Positions 23,140-33,489 of a stretch of DNA of 64,000 bases are shown piece by piece. The stretch is from Engraulis encrasicolus (lineage: Eukaryota; Chordata; Actinopteri; Clupeiformes; Engraulidae): contig NC_085865.1 in assembly GCF_034702125.1 (NCBI RefSeq), forward strand, positions 18,140,281 through 18,204,280. The letters run 5' to 3'. A program made the translations under genes and the position numbers. Below the pieces are notes generated by a model. It did no database searches and was not told the DNA's origin. It worked only from the letters and a program-made list of their open reading frames with translations. How positions within the stretch are numbered: position 1 is the first letter of the stretch; every line of letters starts with the position of its first letter.

Positions 23140-24560
23140 GCAATTAATCTAGCAGATGTGGCCCAAATCAATGTTAACATTCACTGTTTGAATTTCCAAT
23201 GATTTCATCATAGAAGGAAACACAATCAAGCAAAAAGGCACATAACTATAGGCTACCAAGGATAACCTCGGCTCTCTGAGACATCTCACTATGGGTAACG
23301 CCCGCGACCATTTGCCAAAACTTGCTTTCAATCTTGCCGTCATGCCAATGATCTGCACAGCTGGGGATCCCGCCCTCTCGGGGACAAAGCCCAGGTGCGC
23401 TGGGCTCTGAGCTTCAATCTGAGGCAACTAACCTTTGAGCTTGTGGGTGAGAGTAGCAATCTAGTGAGATGTCTCGTTCATCTCCCTCAGAGAACCAGAG
23501 TTACCCTCGGTAACCTATAGTTCTCTTTCTGTCGAAACACTCTACATCCCACTATGGGTATTGAAAAACTCCCGATTGAATTGCCTTTACCTAGAATGCG
23601 CAAACAAAAGCTTGGCCGGGGCACAGACCTTTCTCCTGGCGAGGTCCAGAGCTGTTGAAGGCGAAGAGGCAGCGTCCATCAGCAGTGATAAGCGTCATGC
23701 TCACCCAACGCACAGCCCGAGGCGCAACAGCCGCCCAAGGGCCCAGGGTCTTAGTTCCGAACCCGAAGAAGAGAAGCTAGGCACCAGGCGCACAAAGGCA
23801 GCGTCTGGACATCCAATACCACGGAGAGCACGCAGTGGAGGGAACCCAGGGCACGGAAACCACCGATGTGCAGGTGGAGCCCACAGAGGTGTAGCGAGGC
23901 CCCCAATACCAAGTGGTATTCCCCAAAGCAAACCAGGCCTTGGCACAAGGTGGAATTTCCAGCATGTTCAGTACACAACATCCGCAGGTGCAACCGTGCT
24001 GGCAGAAAAGACCATTCTCTATCAGGGCCGTAGGTCCAAGTTGCGGACGGAGAACCTGTAGCAACCACCACCACAGCAAGCTGGCCAAGCCAGCCCCGAT
24101 AGATACCCGTTTTAGGGCACACACTATGGTTCCTGAAGTCTAAGGGGGACATCAAAGATACACTTCCCCTCGATCATGCATCCTGGTCGAGCAGGGGCCT
24201 GAGATACTTCATTGGAGAAGTATGGTCTAGCTAACCAAGGTCGCCCTACCCAGGCACTCCAGGCAGCACAATTGACACTCGTGCTCCTGCTGAGCGCATT
24301 AGACACGTACAGTAAGGGGTGACCGACCCAAGGGAGACACGTGTAATGCGTCCTATTAGGAGAGGCGAGGATCCAGGTGGTCTTGACATGGTCAGCCTTC
24401 TCACCCTTGGGTAGAGGGCGCAACTGACTAGAGAAGTTGTGTTCCACAGAATGTTCCACAGCCTCTGGGAGGAGGCTCTTATCTTTGAATGTTCCAGGCT
24501 GACAAGCCAAAGCCATTATGTGATAGCTAAATGAAACATGTTAATGTCCAAGAGCAAATA
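23140..24560. repeat. GC-rich insert with CACTATGGGTA / CTATAGG inverted ends
   Basis: This block separates the two 153-bp arrays. CTATAGGCTACCAAGG ... GACATCTCACTATGGGTA at 23247-23300 is mirrored by TAGTGAGATGTCTCG ... CTCGGTAACCTATAG at 23462-23520, an imperfect inverted repeat of about 50 bases. The 166-codon frame 23561-24061 is basic, proline and arginine rich, without a recognised domain; I do not call it a gene. A G9 run lies near 24702. Confidence 0.5.
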
Positions 24561-24894
24561 AACTAAAGTCATGACAATGCTTGTTTTTGGTGTACCTTTT
24601 GTTTAACAGCAATATCGAGAGAACACGAATTGCCGTTATTGACATATTATTACCGCAGTGTCATCGTATTATTAGCATCTCATAACCTTCGGGGTGTGGA
24701 AGGGGGGGGGCGCACTGCCTCCATTGATATTAAATTAAGAACTGGCATTAGCATGTCATCACCATGCTATTTGTGTGTCATACTGTGAGTGGCTTATGTG
24801 TCATTGCAGAATATTTTTAATATCTGTATCACTTCATCATCCATGCTAACATATTTAAGGAGAATGAACAATTATTTCCACCAAATTTGCAAGA

Positions 24895-25665
24895 TGCACA
24901 TATGACATTTGCAAATTTCTAGGGTCTTTTTGGCCGCCATCTTTGAAAGTGGCCAGCATTTTAAGTAGCAAATAAAGTAGACTTGATTGTAGGCCTATTG
25001 GTCTTAATCGCATACAAGCCGAGTTTCATCATAAATTGCTTGGACAATTCTGTGCAATAAATCATTTTGTTTTAGTTTTTTGGCAGCCATCTTAGAAAAT
25101 GGCCACCATTTCAAGTGAGTAATTGGGTCAATTTGATTGCACTGGTGTTAAGCACATATATGTTGAATTTCATGCTTGTATCATAATTTGCTAGGTCAAT
25201 TCTATGCAATAAATCAATGTCTGGAGTCCTTTTGGCGGCCATCTTGGAAAATGGCCACCATTTCAGGTGGCCAATCAGGTATATTTGATCGTATTGATCT
25301 TGAGCACATACATGCTGAATTCCATGCTTGTATCATAATTGTCTAGGTCAATTCTATGCAATACATCAATTTCTGGTGTCTTTTTGGCAGCCATCTTGGA
25401 AAATGGCCGCCATTTCAAGTGGCCAATCAAGTAGATTTGATCATATTGGTCTTAAGCACATACATGTTGAATTTCATGCTTGTATCATAATTTTCTAGGT
25501 CAATTCTATGCAATAAATCCATTTCTGGAGCCCTTTTTGGCGGCCATCTTGGAAAATGGCCGCAATTTCAAGTGGCCAATCAGGTAGATTTGATTGTATT
25601 GGTCTTAAGCACATACCTGCCAAGTTTCATGCTTGTATCATAATTTGCACGATTCAAGCCAAATT
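24895..25665 (-). repeat. 153-bp tandem repeat array (reverse orientation)
   Basis: The mirrored anchor GTATCATAATT is at 25178, 25330, 25482 and 25635, with periods of 152, 152 and 153. At least one more degenerate unit lies to the left. Units contain GGCGGCCATCTTGGAAAATG. Outer flanks of the two arrays also match in inverted orientation: AACGGCTACAGGAAAAATCG at about 21731 against the mirrored TAGCCGCTCTACTATTTTG near 25673. Confidence 0.9.
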
Positions 25666-25973
25666 GGCCTTGTAGCCGCTCTACTATTTTGTTCAGCTTG
25701 GTCCAAAGATCATGTGTACCCACTTACAGGACAATCCAACAGAATTTGATCTTAAAATAGCAATTTTATTGATTTTCACAAAAACAAAAATGGCGGAAAA
25801 ACTATCCAGACGGAAAATGACGTCATAGGATGCGTTGGATTCGCCTCAGCCCAAGGATTACAGGGATACCAAGTTTTTGAAAATTGGTCCAGTGGTTCAA
25901 AAGTTACAAGCAGACAATATTATGCCACTACACCATCAAGTAGGTTCAAAGTGCTTAAATAAATGTCATATCC

Positions 25974-26425
25974 TCATGACAAAGTTTTGTCTGAGGATGA
26001 CCATTTTTTTTCTGAGGACGACAAAGTTTTGTCTGAGGATGACAATTTTTTTTCTGAGGACGACAAAGTTTTGTCTGAGGATGACAAAGTTTTGTCTGAG
26101 GATGACATTTTTTTTTCTGAGGACGACAAAGTTTTGTCTGAGGATGACAAAGTTTTGTCTGAGGATGACCATTTTTTTTCTGAGGACGACAAAGTTTTGT
26201 CTGAGGATGACATTTTTTTTTCTGAGGACGACAAAGTTTTGTCTGAGGATGACAAAGTTTTGTCTGAGGATGACCATTTTTTTTCTGAGGACGACAAAGT
26301 TTTATCTGAGGATGACAATGTTTTTTCTGAGGATGACAAAGTTTTGTCTGAGGATGACAAACATCTATCTGAGGATGACAAACATCTGTCTGAGGATGAC
26401 GAAGTATTTTCTGAGGATGTCCTAA
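25974..26425. repeat. 21-bp minisatellite, about 21 units
   Basis: The unit is GAGGATGACAAAGTTTTGTCT with variants where the middle reads CATTTTTTTTT or AATTTTTTTTT. Units encode SEDDKVL-type heptads in one frame. Because 21 is divisible by three and stops are missing from the unit in several frames, long open frames exist on both strands. A loose higher-order pattern alternates one T-rich unit with one or two AAAGTTTTG units. Confidence 0.95.
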
Positions 26426-26429
26426 AATG

Positions 26430-27123
26430 TCCTAACACCGTACAGCAGATTCTTACTAGTGGGACAGCTGGTGATCTTCAACCGCAACCCAGGTCAATAC
26501 CTTTGGACAAAGAACATGGAATGGATAAGAATGCTTATTCGCAGGAAATTGCATTGGCCACGGTATAGTGCAGGGGCGTAGCCCGGGGACACCATGCACA
26601 GTGGATGCAAGGCCATGATCGATAAAAATTGTGACACTGGAAACTCCGCAATTTGAATTGCATTGTGGGTGCGAGGAGCTGCTGCTAGTTCCGGCCCGGT
26701 CAAAATAGGATGTCCTGTCGTCAATGTTCAGTTTGTGGTTAAATTACAGCTGTCATTCAGCCTTAATTACAGCTGACACAAATTCACTATATCCTATGAC
26801 CTGTTCCACACTCTAGCCCTGGCAGTAGTGGCTTTGCATTTTACCTTGCCGCCAGTACTCAGCTAATAACGTACATTGGATAAGAAGTATCACTCAATGG
26901 AAAATGCATTGGGTTAGGTGTAGTCCGAGGACATTGCTTAAAGACACTGTGCTCATGGTCAGTGGATGCAACGCAATAATGGATAAAATCTGGACTCTGT
27001 AACTTCGCAAAATTGGCCAAGAGAGGAGATCCAGTTGTCAGTGTTTAATGTAATCCCTCCTATCACTAGTCTCCTTTGTACTAACTGCAGAAGAAGAAAG
27101 TGACTCCCCTTGTGGCCATGCCA
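26430..27123. other. Two related non-coding segments
   Basis: 26560-26640 (GCAGGGGCGTAGCCCGGGG, CAGTGGATGCAAGGCC) is echoed at 26900-27000 (GTAGTCCGAGGACATTG, CAGTGGATGCAACGC). No gene is seen. Confidence 0.4.
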
Positions 27124-27125
27124 TA

Positions 27126-27516
27126 GAGCTCGAAAGTGACGTCACTTCCCCCGATTTCATGGGACCTCAACGGCGTTTTTAGCCGAAAATCGTAGCATGT
27201 AATCCAATGGCGGTATTAAATTGGCATTTCGATCCCCTTCGAGTTGTGCCACGAGCTCCATATATGTTGTTTCTGATATTTTTGCTTAATTTTTCGTACG
27301 AACCCCCACATTTTTTAGAAAGCTGTGTTTCTTCACATTTTTCATGCCGACGGTCTCGGAACAAAACATTGATACTTCTGCATGAATAATCTTTATCTAT
27401 CATCTTAAACAGCATATCATGACTGAGATCAGAAGATATTTACTCGCTACCACGTTGTTAGATGGTCAGCTTAGGTCCCGTGAAACGCGGAACTAAGGGG
27501 CGGGACTTTCGAGCTC
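27126..27516. mobile_element. TA-flanked TIR element (391 bp)
   Basis: Ends GAGCTCGAAAGT and ACTTTCGAGCTC, flanked by TA on both sides (27124-27125, 27517-27518). The inverted ends extend, with differences, to GGGACCT. The TA duplication fits Tc1/mariner-like mobilisation. No transposase is present. Confidence 0.8.
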
Positions 27517-27595
27517 TATACTATGCTCTTATGACGTCTTTGGACGTACCCTCTTCCCTAACACACTGTACTCATTTATTACAACTCATTTCAAC

Positions 27596-27980
27596 TAGGG
27601 TTGCACGATGTATCGGCCAGATGTATCAGTATCACCCGATATTTGACATTTGTCAACACATTGGACATCGGTCCGATGGGTGAAACTGGGCTGATGCTAA
27701 CGCCGATGTTTTTTTTAATATGTTACAGTTCTAATAGATTTGACTTGACGGTGACTTTCATTGTTTGTCTTCCAGTTTTTATCACAGGGAGTTAAAAAGT
27801 GTTTTTGGAAATAAGAGGACATTCAAAAATTGTGTTTGTTTGCATTAATGTCATCTCTGGAAAAAAAGAAAAAGAAAAGAAAAACATTGTTATATCAGTT
27901 AATATCTGTTATAGGCCAAAACCGCAATATCAATATCGGATGCCGGTATCGGCCGAAATTTTTGACATCGTGCATCCCTA
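27596..27980. mobile_element. hAT-type MITE (TAGGGTTGCACGATG), 385 bp
   Basis: TAGGGTTGCACGATGT and ACATCGTGCATCCCTA form the TIRs. The 8-bp target duplications are ATTTCAAC (27588-27595) and ATTTCAAT (27981-27988), with one mismatch. Inside, TATCGG/CCGATA motifs are frequent. A diverged relative with TAGTGTTGCACCGATACC ends is at 42090-42496. Confidence 0.85.
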
Positions 27981-28525
27981 ATTTCAATCTTAAAGTCACA
28001 TTGTCTCTAAAATGCATTGTGTGTCGCTGTGTATGTCCAAATTGTGGGTCCGACGGATGAAATATCTGTCCTGAATTATCCAAAAATAGTCCTAGAAATA
28101 TCCTTGAAAATGATTTTTGAAAAAGAGTGGGAACCCTGAATGGCAGTAATGGTTGGAGAAGGAACACCCCGAGGGCCCTCTGCAGTGTTGTCAAAAGAAA
28201 ATCAGCCGAAGTCGCAATGGGCTTGCTGAAAAGTCGCTATATGACGTCACAATGTCAAGCACGGCGCGCTGATCTACAGAAGTCGTGCCCACATGCCTTC
28301 ATCCACAGTACAAATGGGCGGTCCTAGCTACTTTTTGGAGATCAGAGCTAATCTGCAGCCCTGCTTATCCGTGGGAAGCGCTTCTGATGGCGGCGCAGAG
28401 TCAGAATTGTGTGGAAAAACGATGAATTTGTCACTGAAAATGCACGTTTTAAAAAGTCGCCAGATGTACCAAAAAGTCGCTGAAGGCGCTAGATGAGTTT
28501 TTTGACGCCAGTGCCCGGGATTCAC

Positions 28526-28751
28526 GGGACTCACTAGAACGACGCCCTTTCGGTACTTACCGCTTACGTCATACGACCCTAAACCTAACCCTAACCCTAA
28601 CCTTAACCCTAAACCTAACCCTAAACCTAACCCTAACCTTAACCTTAACCCTAACCTTAACCCTAAACCTAACCATAACCTTAAATCGCTTGTTTGAAAT
28701 ATTTAATTACCATGTGAAGTCACGAGAGGGCGTCAAACTAGTGGGACCCCC
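28526..28751. mobile_element. TIR element carrying telomere-like repeats, nested
   Basis: GGGACTCACTAGAACGACGC on the left mirrors GCGTCAAACTAGTGGGACCC on the right. It is flanked by the perfect 8-bp duplication GGATTCAC (28518-28525, 28752-28759). The interior is mostly degenerate CCCTAA/CCTTAA repeats. Confidence 0.8.
28577..28685. repeat. Degenerate telomere-like (CCCTAA)n block
   Basis: About 109 bases of CCCTAA, CCTTAA and CCTAAA units. The vertebrate telomere repeat is TTAGGG/CCCTAA. It sits inside a transposable element and so is not evidence of a chromosome end or fusion. Confidence 0.9.
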
Positions 28752-29063
28752 GGATTCACTGCGGTCAGCGCGGCCAGCCTGCTAGTGCTCATTTAAATTT
28801 GTCATACCGGTATGCTTATCCCAAGTAATTGTGGTAGCTTTTGTGATACGCACCGAATTCTCATGCCCCCTGTGTCTGTTTGTAGGGTAGACCGAGTAAA
28901 GTTAAGTACAGGGTACAGTTGAGATAAATCAAATATACCTGCGTAACAAGACTCTGATCTAATTCAAAGTGTAGGCATAACATAAATGACAGATTGTGTA
29001 ATCTCGGTTCATGTTGACATTTGGTTCCTGCCATATCTTTGTCCCATTTCGCTTGCCGTAGCC

Positions 29064-29444
29064 CAGTGTTTCTCAAAGTGGGGAATAAGTCCCCCTGGGG
29101 GGGCGTGGACGCATCTCAAGGGGGGCGTGTGACATTTGATTTTGGACTTTTTCCCCCCAAGCAAATGATTTCCTGTCTCGCCAATAAGTCAATCCGTTAA
29201 AAGCCCTCACCAAGATTATATTATTAATTGTCATGAATTTGAATAGCATAGGAAATGAACACACATCTGCATTTGACTGCAGTCCCTCTTTGTTTAATCT
29301 CCACCAGTCACCTTTCCTTTGATTATGCGCAGCGATCGCAAAATCAGTTTGCGCGAGTAGGCCTACTGCTGTTGCTTGGGGGGGCTCGGAAGCATTCAGA
29401 CCCTCTGATGGGGGGGAATGATGGAAAAAGTTTGAGAATCACTG
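29064..29444. mobile_element. hAT-type MITE (CAGTGTTTCTCAAA), nested
   Basis: CAGTGTTTCTCAAAGTGGGG and AAAAGTTTGAGAATCACTG form the ends. Target duplications are CCGTAGCC (29056-29063) and CCGTAGCT (29445-29452). It is inserted in the 28183-29716 element. Confidence 0.85.
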
Positions 29445-29857
29445 CCGTAGCTTCATACAAGCAGATGTACATGTGCATGAGAATTCCTGTGCGTATCACA
29501 AAAGCTGCCACACCGTAGTGCATCATGCGTCACGTCTGTCTCTACCCGCCACTGAAAATGCATTTTGTGGTGTCGTGGGGAGGGAGACTGATTTGCCTCT
29601 CACAAGACAAGCGAAATAGTCGCTAGATTCGGCCAGATTGAGCCTGAAAAGTCGCTATATGATTATTATTTTTTTGTCGCCAGAGGTGGCCAAAAGTCGC
29701 TAAATCGGCAACACTGGCCCTCTGTGCAGGATTCTGCATGACATTGCAAAGATGTCCAAACGTGTACTGTAAAAATAGGGTGCCAATATGAAAATCTTCA
29801 GTTCGTTGATGCGCTGTTCAATCTACAACAGCCTTGACGCTGTCCCTGAAATGCATA

Positions 29858-30210
29858 CAGTGTTGCCAAAAGAAAATCAGCCAAAGTTGCTATGAGCTCG
29901 CTGAAAAGACGCTAGATGACATCATGACGTTGCATATCATGTCACAGCGTCACGCACAGCGCGCTGATCTACAGAAAATGTGCCCTCATGCCTTCGTCCA
30001 CAGTAGAAATGGACGGTGTTAGCTACTTTTTGGAGATCAGAGCTAATCTGCAGCCCTGGCGCAGAGTCAGAATCATGTGGAAAAACAATGAATTTGACAT
30101 TGAAAATGCATGTTTAAAAAAGTCGCCAGATGCACCAAAAAGCCGCTAAAGGCACTAGATGAGTTTTTTGTCGCCAGGGCTGTCATAAAGTCGCTAATTT
30201 GGCAATACTG
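29858..30210. mobile_element. hAT-type MITE (CAGTGTTGCCAAAAG), 353 bp
   Basis: CAGTGTTGCCAAAAG and TTTGGCAATACTG ends with a perfect 8-bp duplication AATGCATA (29850-29857, 30211-30218). Internal sequence follows the left portion of the element at 28183 (GCGCGCTGATCTACAGAA, AGCTACTTTTTGGAGATCAG). Confidence 0.9.
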
Positions 30211-31480
30211 AATGCATATGGAAACATAACTAAGTGGCACTTTGAAATCAGTGACTTTTAAAACTTACAAAAATAAAGCATGGCTTTAATGCAGTCTGAA
30301 TTAATAATTGTGTTATTTTGATTATTGTATAGCCGATAAAACAGCAACTGCCTTTGGCCAATTTTGTTGGAAACAGTTGATAAGGCGAAGCGAGCGAAAA
30401 TGCTTTGCTTAGGTGCAGCTGACACAAGACAATTATTTAACAGGAGAGGTCTCACATGCAGGGATTTTCAAATGACGGATGGGCGTTGTTGTATTTTGTG
30501 ATAATTACGGCATAGTAAGAAGTGATATCCCTGCCCAAGACCTCCCTTTTCATTTCGAGGCGATTCGAGCCAACAAGGCCCCTTCTAATTCTATACCGGG
30601 ATCTAATCTGGGGTGTACTCACTATTGTGGGCAATGTTCAAACATTAATGGCTGTATTTAGGTGCAGGATATTTTTTTTAGCAGGGTATTTTTTTTCTCC
30701 TGCTAGGTGTTAACGCGAAATGAGGATAAAAAAATCCTCCATTGTAACAAATGCGTTTCAGCCCCCTGAACAGGATTTTTTTTTCTCCTGCTTTCCTGGA
30801 TTTTAAATATCTGCTACGTGGAAACGGAAGGCCAAAACCAATGCAAGCAGGAGAAAAAAATATCCACATATAAAAATATCCAGCTACGTGGAAACAGCAC
30901 CTTAGATTTTGTTCTTAGTAAACAAGAAAGTTAAGCGGTTATATATGTTGTTAAAAGGTCACTAATCATTGTGTCAAAAGGAAATTTCTTTAATGCTCTC
31001 CTATGAAAAGATATAGGCCTACTCACAAATCTGGAAAACATGTGAGGGGTGTAATCACTTACGTGACATACTGTAAGATGGAAATCTGTTTTTTAGACTC
31101 TTTAAGGTCTAAAATCACAGTTTATGAATTTTAGACTTTTTTTAGACCCCGCGGGAACTTTGTTATTGGGGCCAACATCGTGTGGGTGTGACTAAACGGC
31201 GGCAGGGCAACCAGAGATGTTTAGAGTACGAGAAGTTTGGGGCAACCCAGAGTGATCATCACCAGCAGCGTGCATAGCGGGTCTTCACACAGAGCTGCCC
31301 TTGAACGCCTGTCTGTAAATGACGCTGGATGCGTATCGTACGATGCCGATACACCTAAACAACGCTAATATCGGCTCGATACATCGGCCGGACGATATAT
31401 CGGTCGACCCTTAGTTAAGAGACACAACAGTAAAAACAAGAGACTAGGTACAATCACTCACTAAAAAGAAGGCTTTGCAT
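30211..31480. other. Repeat-derived, no gene
   Basis: 30660-30903 is a TIR-element remnant with AGGATATTTTTTT near the left and AAATATCCAGCTACGTGGAA at the right. 31340-31415 is a CGATAC/TATCGG-rich hAT end fragment. No credible coding sequence is seen. Confidence 0.45.
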
Positions 31481-31482
31481 AT

Positions 31483-32131
31483 TTAAGGCATATTAAGTAT
31501 TGACGTATCTCTTCCTCCTACACACACGCCTGTCCTCCTGGGTGCGTTCTGCTCCTGGTTCCTCTGCGATTTTCCTAGATTCCTAAAGAAGGCGCAGATC
31601 CCTTTCTGAGGTTCCTGAATATCCTCTTCCTCCTGGTTCACCGCACTGTGTTGCTGCCCGATGTCCTGGGTCTCTGCGATGTTCAGGGGCTCCACCCTTC
31701 TCCGGAGGTTCTTGCTCAGGCGTCTCAGGGAAGTGCAGAACTTCTCCTCCTCGCGTTTTTGAGTGTCCTCCTGTGGTGTTATCTCCTCCACGTGCTGCCC
31801 CAGTGTTGATTAGCACTCCTCCTCCATGCTGGGCTGCTGGGTGGGTGTCTGCTGCTGTTGTGACGAGCTGGAGGAACCATCAACCACGTCGATGTTCTGG
31901 ACGGGTGTTGAGTCCTGGTGGGGTTCTGGCTCCAGGTGAAGGCTCAAGTCCTGTTCAGTGGGGCTCGTGCAATATTTTCCTTGGTGGAGCAGAAGGATGG
32001 AAGGTCGTCGTGAGAGGAGCAGTCTCCATCTTCTTCGTCCCCGTCTTCGTCAGGTGTTGAGTCCTGGTGGGGTTCTGGCTCCAGGTGGAGGCTCAGCTCC
32101 TGTTCAGTGGGGCACGTGCAATGTTCTCCAT
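31483..32131 (-). pseudogene. Unrecognised acidic/glutamine-rich reading frames with an internal duplication
   Basis: The minus strand reads LSLHLEPEPHQDSTP twice, from 32050-32129 and 31905-31979, which are direct DNA repeats of about 78 bases. The first copy leads into an acidic stretch (DEDGDEEDGD), the second into SSSSSQQQQTPTQQPSMEEE. A shifted frame then continues as LRRLSKNLRRRVEPL and GICAFFRNLGKSQ. Codon-like composition suggests former coding sequence, but frames break between blocks. The family is not known. Confidence 0.35.
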
Positions 32132-32679
32132 TTTAACCGCTGATCATCACCTCTATCTAGATGTATGACGTTCATTGTGCCTTATATCAAATCTTAAAGT
32201 ATCTCTTGTTTCAGATATACACGAGTTTTTTATCTTTTACCTGACATGTTGTGGAGGGGTGACATTCCAGTCAATAAGGATGCCCTTTTGATTTTGCAGT
32301 CACATGTTTATGGACAGAATTATGATTAGATGGCTGGCGCCGCGGTTTTTATTACCATAGTGTTCTGTGACTGAGCACTGACTTCCATGTCCACCCTGTC
32401 GCTGCTGCACCCTGTCGCAGCTCTTGAGCCATCATGACCCCCAGGGCTTGTCCAGAACTTCATTACAGGTGGGACCCCGCCCCATCTGTTTGATGCTCAA
32501 TTGCCTTCTTCAACGAGAGAGAGAGAGAGCTTTAGCTCGTCTTTGATCTTTGCAAGCTCGTCTCGAACCTTTTGAGCAGTTGGGGCTGCTCCTCTAAGAA
32601 GCTCGTGGTCCTGCTGGTCTTCTTCAGATGAAATTTGCATGCAAACAGAAAAAAATATCAATTATCACTAAATCTTTAA
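32132..32679. other. No recognised gene
   Basis: A short (GA)n run lies at about 32513-32530. Nothing else is supported. Confidence 0.4.
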
Positions 32680-33020
32680 AGGTACACTGTGCAGGAAATG
32701 GTCAAAAAAGGTACTGCAACTATGCTGCCTATTGCCAAATTTGATCTTTACATAAAAGTTTACTAAGTAATAAACAAATATTTTCTAGTATGGCCCAAGT
32801 ACAGTCATTTTTGCAGCTATAAATGGCTAATTTTGGAAATTAAAAATGGCGGACCATGGAGAATATCCCCCTTTTCATGTATGAAAAGTGCAATTTTTCC
32901 AGTCATAATGAATAGTTAGATTTTGATGGTGGTGGTAAGTATTCATGAAAAAGGTAACATTAGGGAATGGGCAGTATGAATTCTGGAAATATACAACTAA
33001 AAATCTCACACAGTGTCCCT
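32680..33020. mobile_element. TTAA-flanked TIR element (341 bp)
   Basis: AGGTACACTGTGCAGG and CACACAGTGTCCCT form the ends and TTAA lies on both sides (32676-32679, 33021-33024). The interior contains AAAAATGGCGGACCATGG. TTAA duplication is a piggyBac trait, but the terminal bases are not those of the piggyBac at 36303. Superfamily open. Confidence 0.75.
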
Positions 33021-33489
33021 TTAACACAAATGAAGCAGGTTTTAGTTTAAAAATGTTTTAGTTAATCAAATGGGCAAACTTGAAATACAATGTAAATTCT
33101 TAGTCCTATTGTGCTTGGGAGAAGATTTTTTTTTTTTTAGGACAATGTTCTGGGGAGTATTCTAAGAACTTGGAGAGAGAGAGGGGGGCTACTTTAACAA
33201 CATAGATGACATCCTTAGTTGGATCTGATGTGGTTCTGTTATCCTGTCATAATGCTGATGATTTTGTGTTTATCTAGTTCTCTTTATCTAGATTCTAGAG
33301 TTCTGCTTCCTTGTGGGTGGAGATCTCAGCGCTTTCATGCAAAGCTCCATTATAATCTCGCTTTTACGAAAATAGTAGTGACTTTAATGTCTTAAGCTGT
33401 CACTTCAGACTCTGTTTTTAATGTGAGAACTGTAGTTCAAGATATAAACTAGATGTTTTTCCAGCAAAAAGTAGCATGAAAGGTCTTAC

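Larger units (their letters stand above)
28183..29716. mobile_element. hAT-type element (CAGTGTTGYCAAAAG), 1.5 kb with nested inserts
   Basis: The left end CAGTGTTGTCAAAAG and right end ATCGGCAACACTG are flanked by the perfect 8-bp duplication GCCCTCTG (28175-28182 and 29717-29724). Its terminal regions match the 353-bp element at 29858-30210. Two further elements with their own TSDs lie inside it: 28526-28751 and 29064-29444. Confidence 0.88.

Noticed and set aside
23561..24061. 166-codon Arg/Pro-rich ORF as a gene
   Set aside because: No recognised domain, no splice or promoter context, several overlapping open frames on both strands in GC-rich repeat sequence.
21740..25665. CRISPR array
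   Set aside because: The 153-bp units are contiguous and similar throughout, without short repeats separated by unique spacers, and the DNA is eukaryotic.
25835..26568. Overlapping long ORFs of about 200 codons as a repeat-protein gene
   Set aside because: They are a by-product of the 21-bp minisatellite; frames on both strands are open for the same reason and no splice or start context supports translation.
28577..28685. Chromosome end or fusion point
   Set aside because: The telomere-like block lies within a TIR element with its own target duplication.
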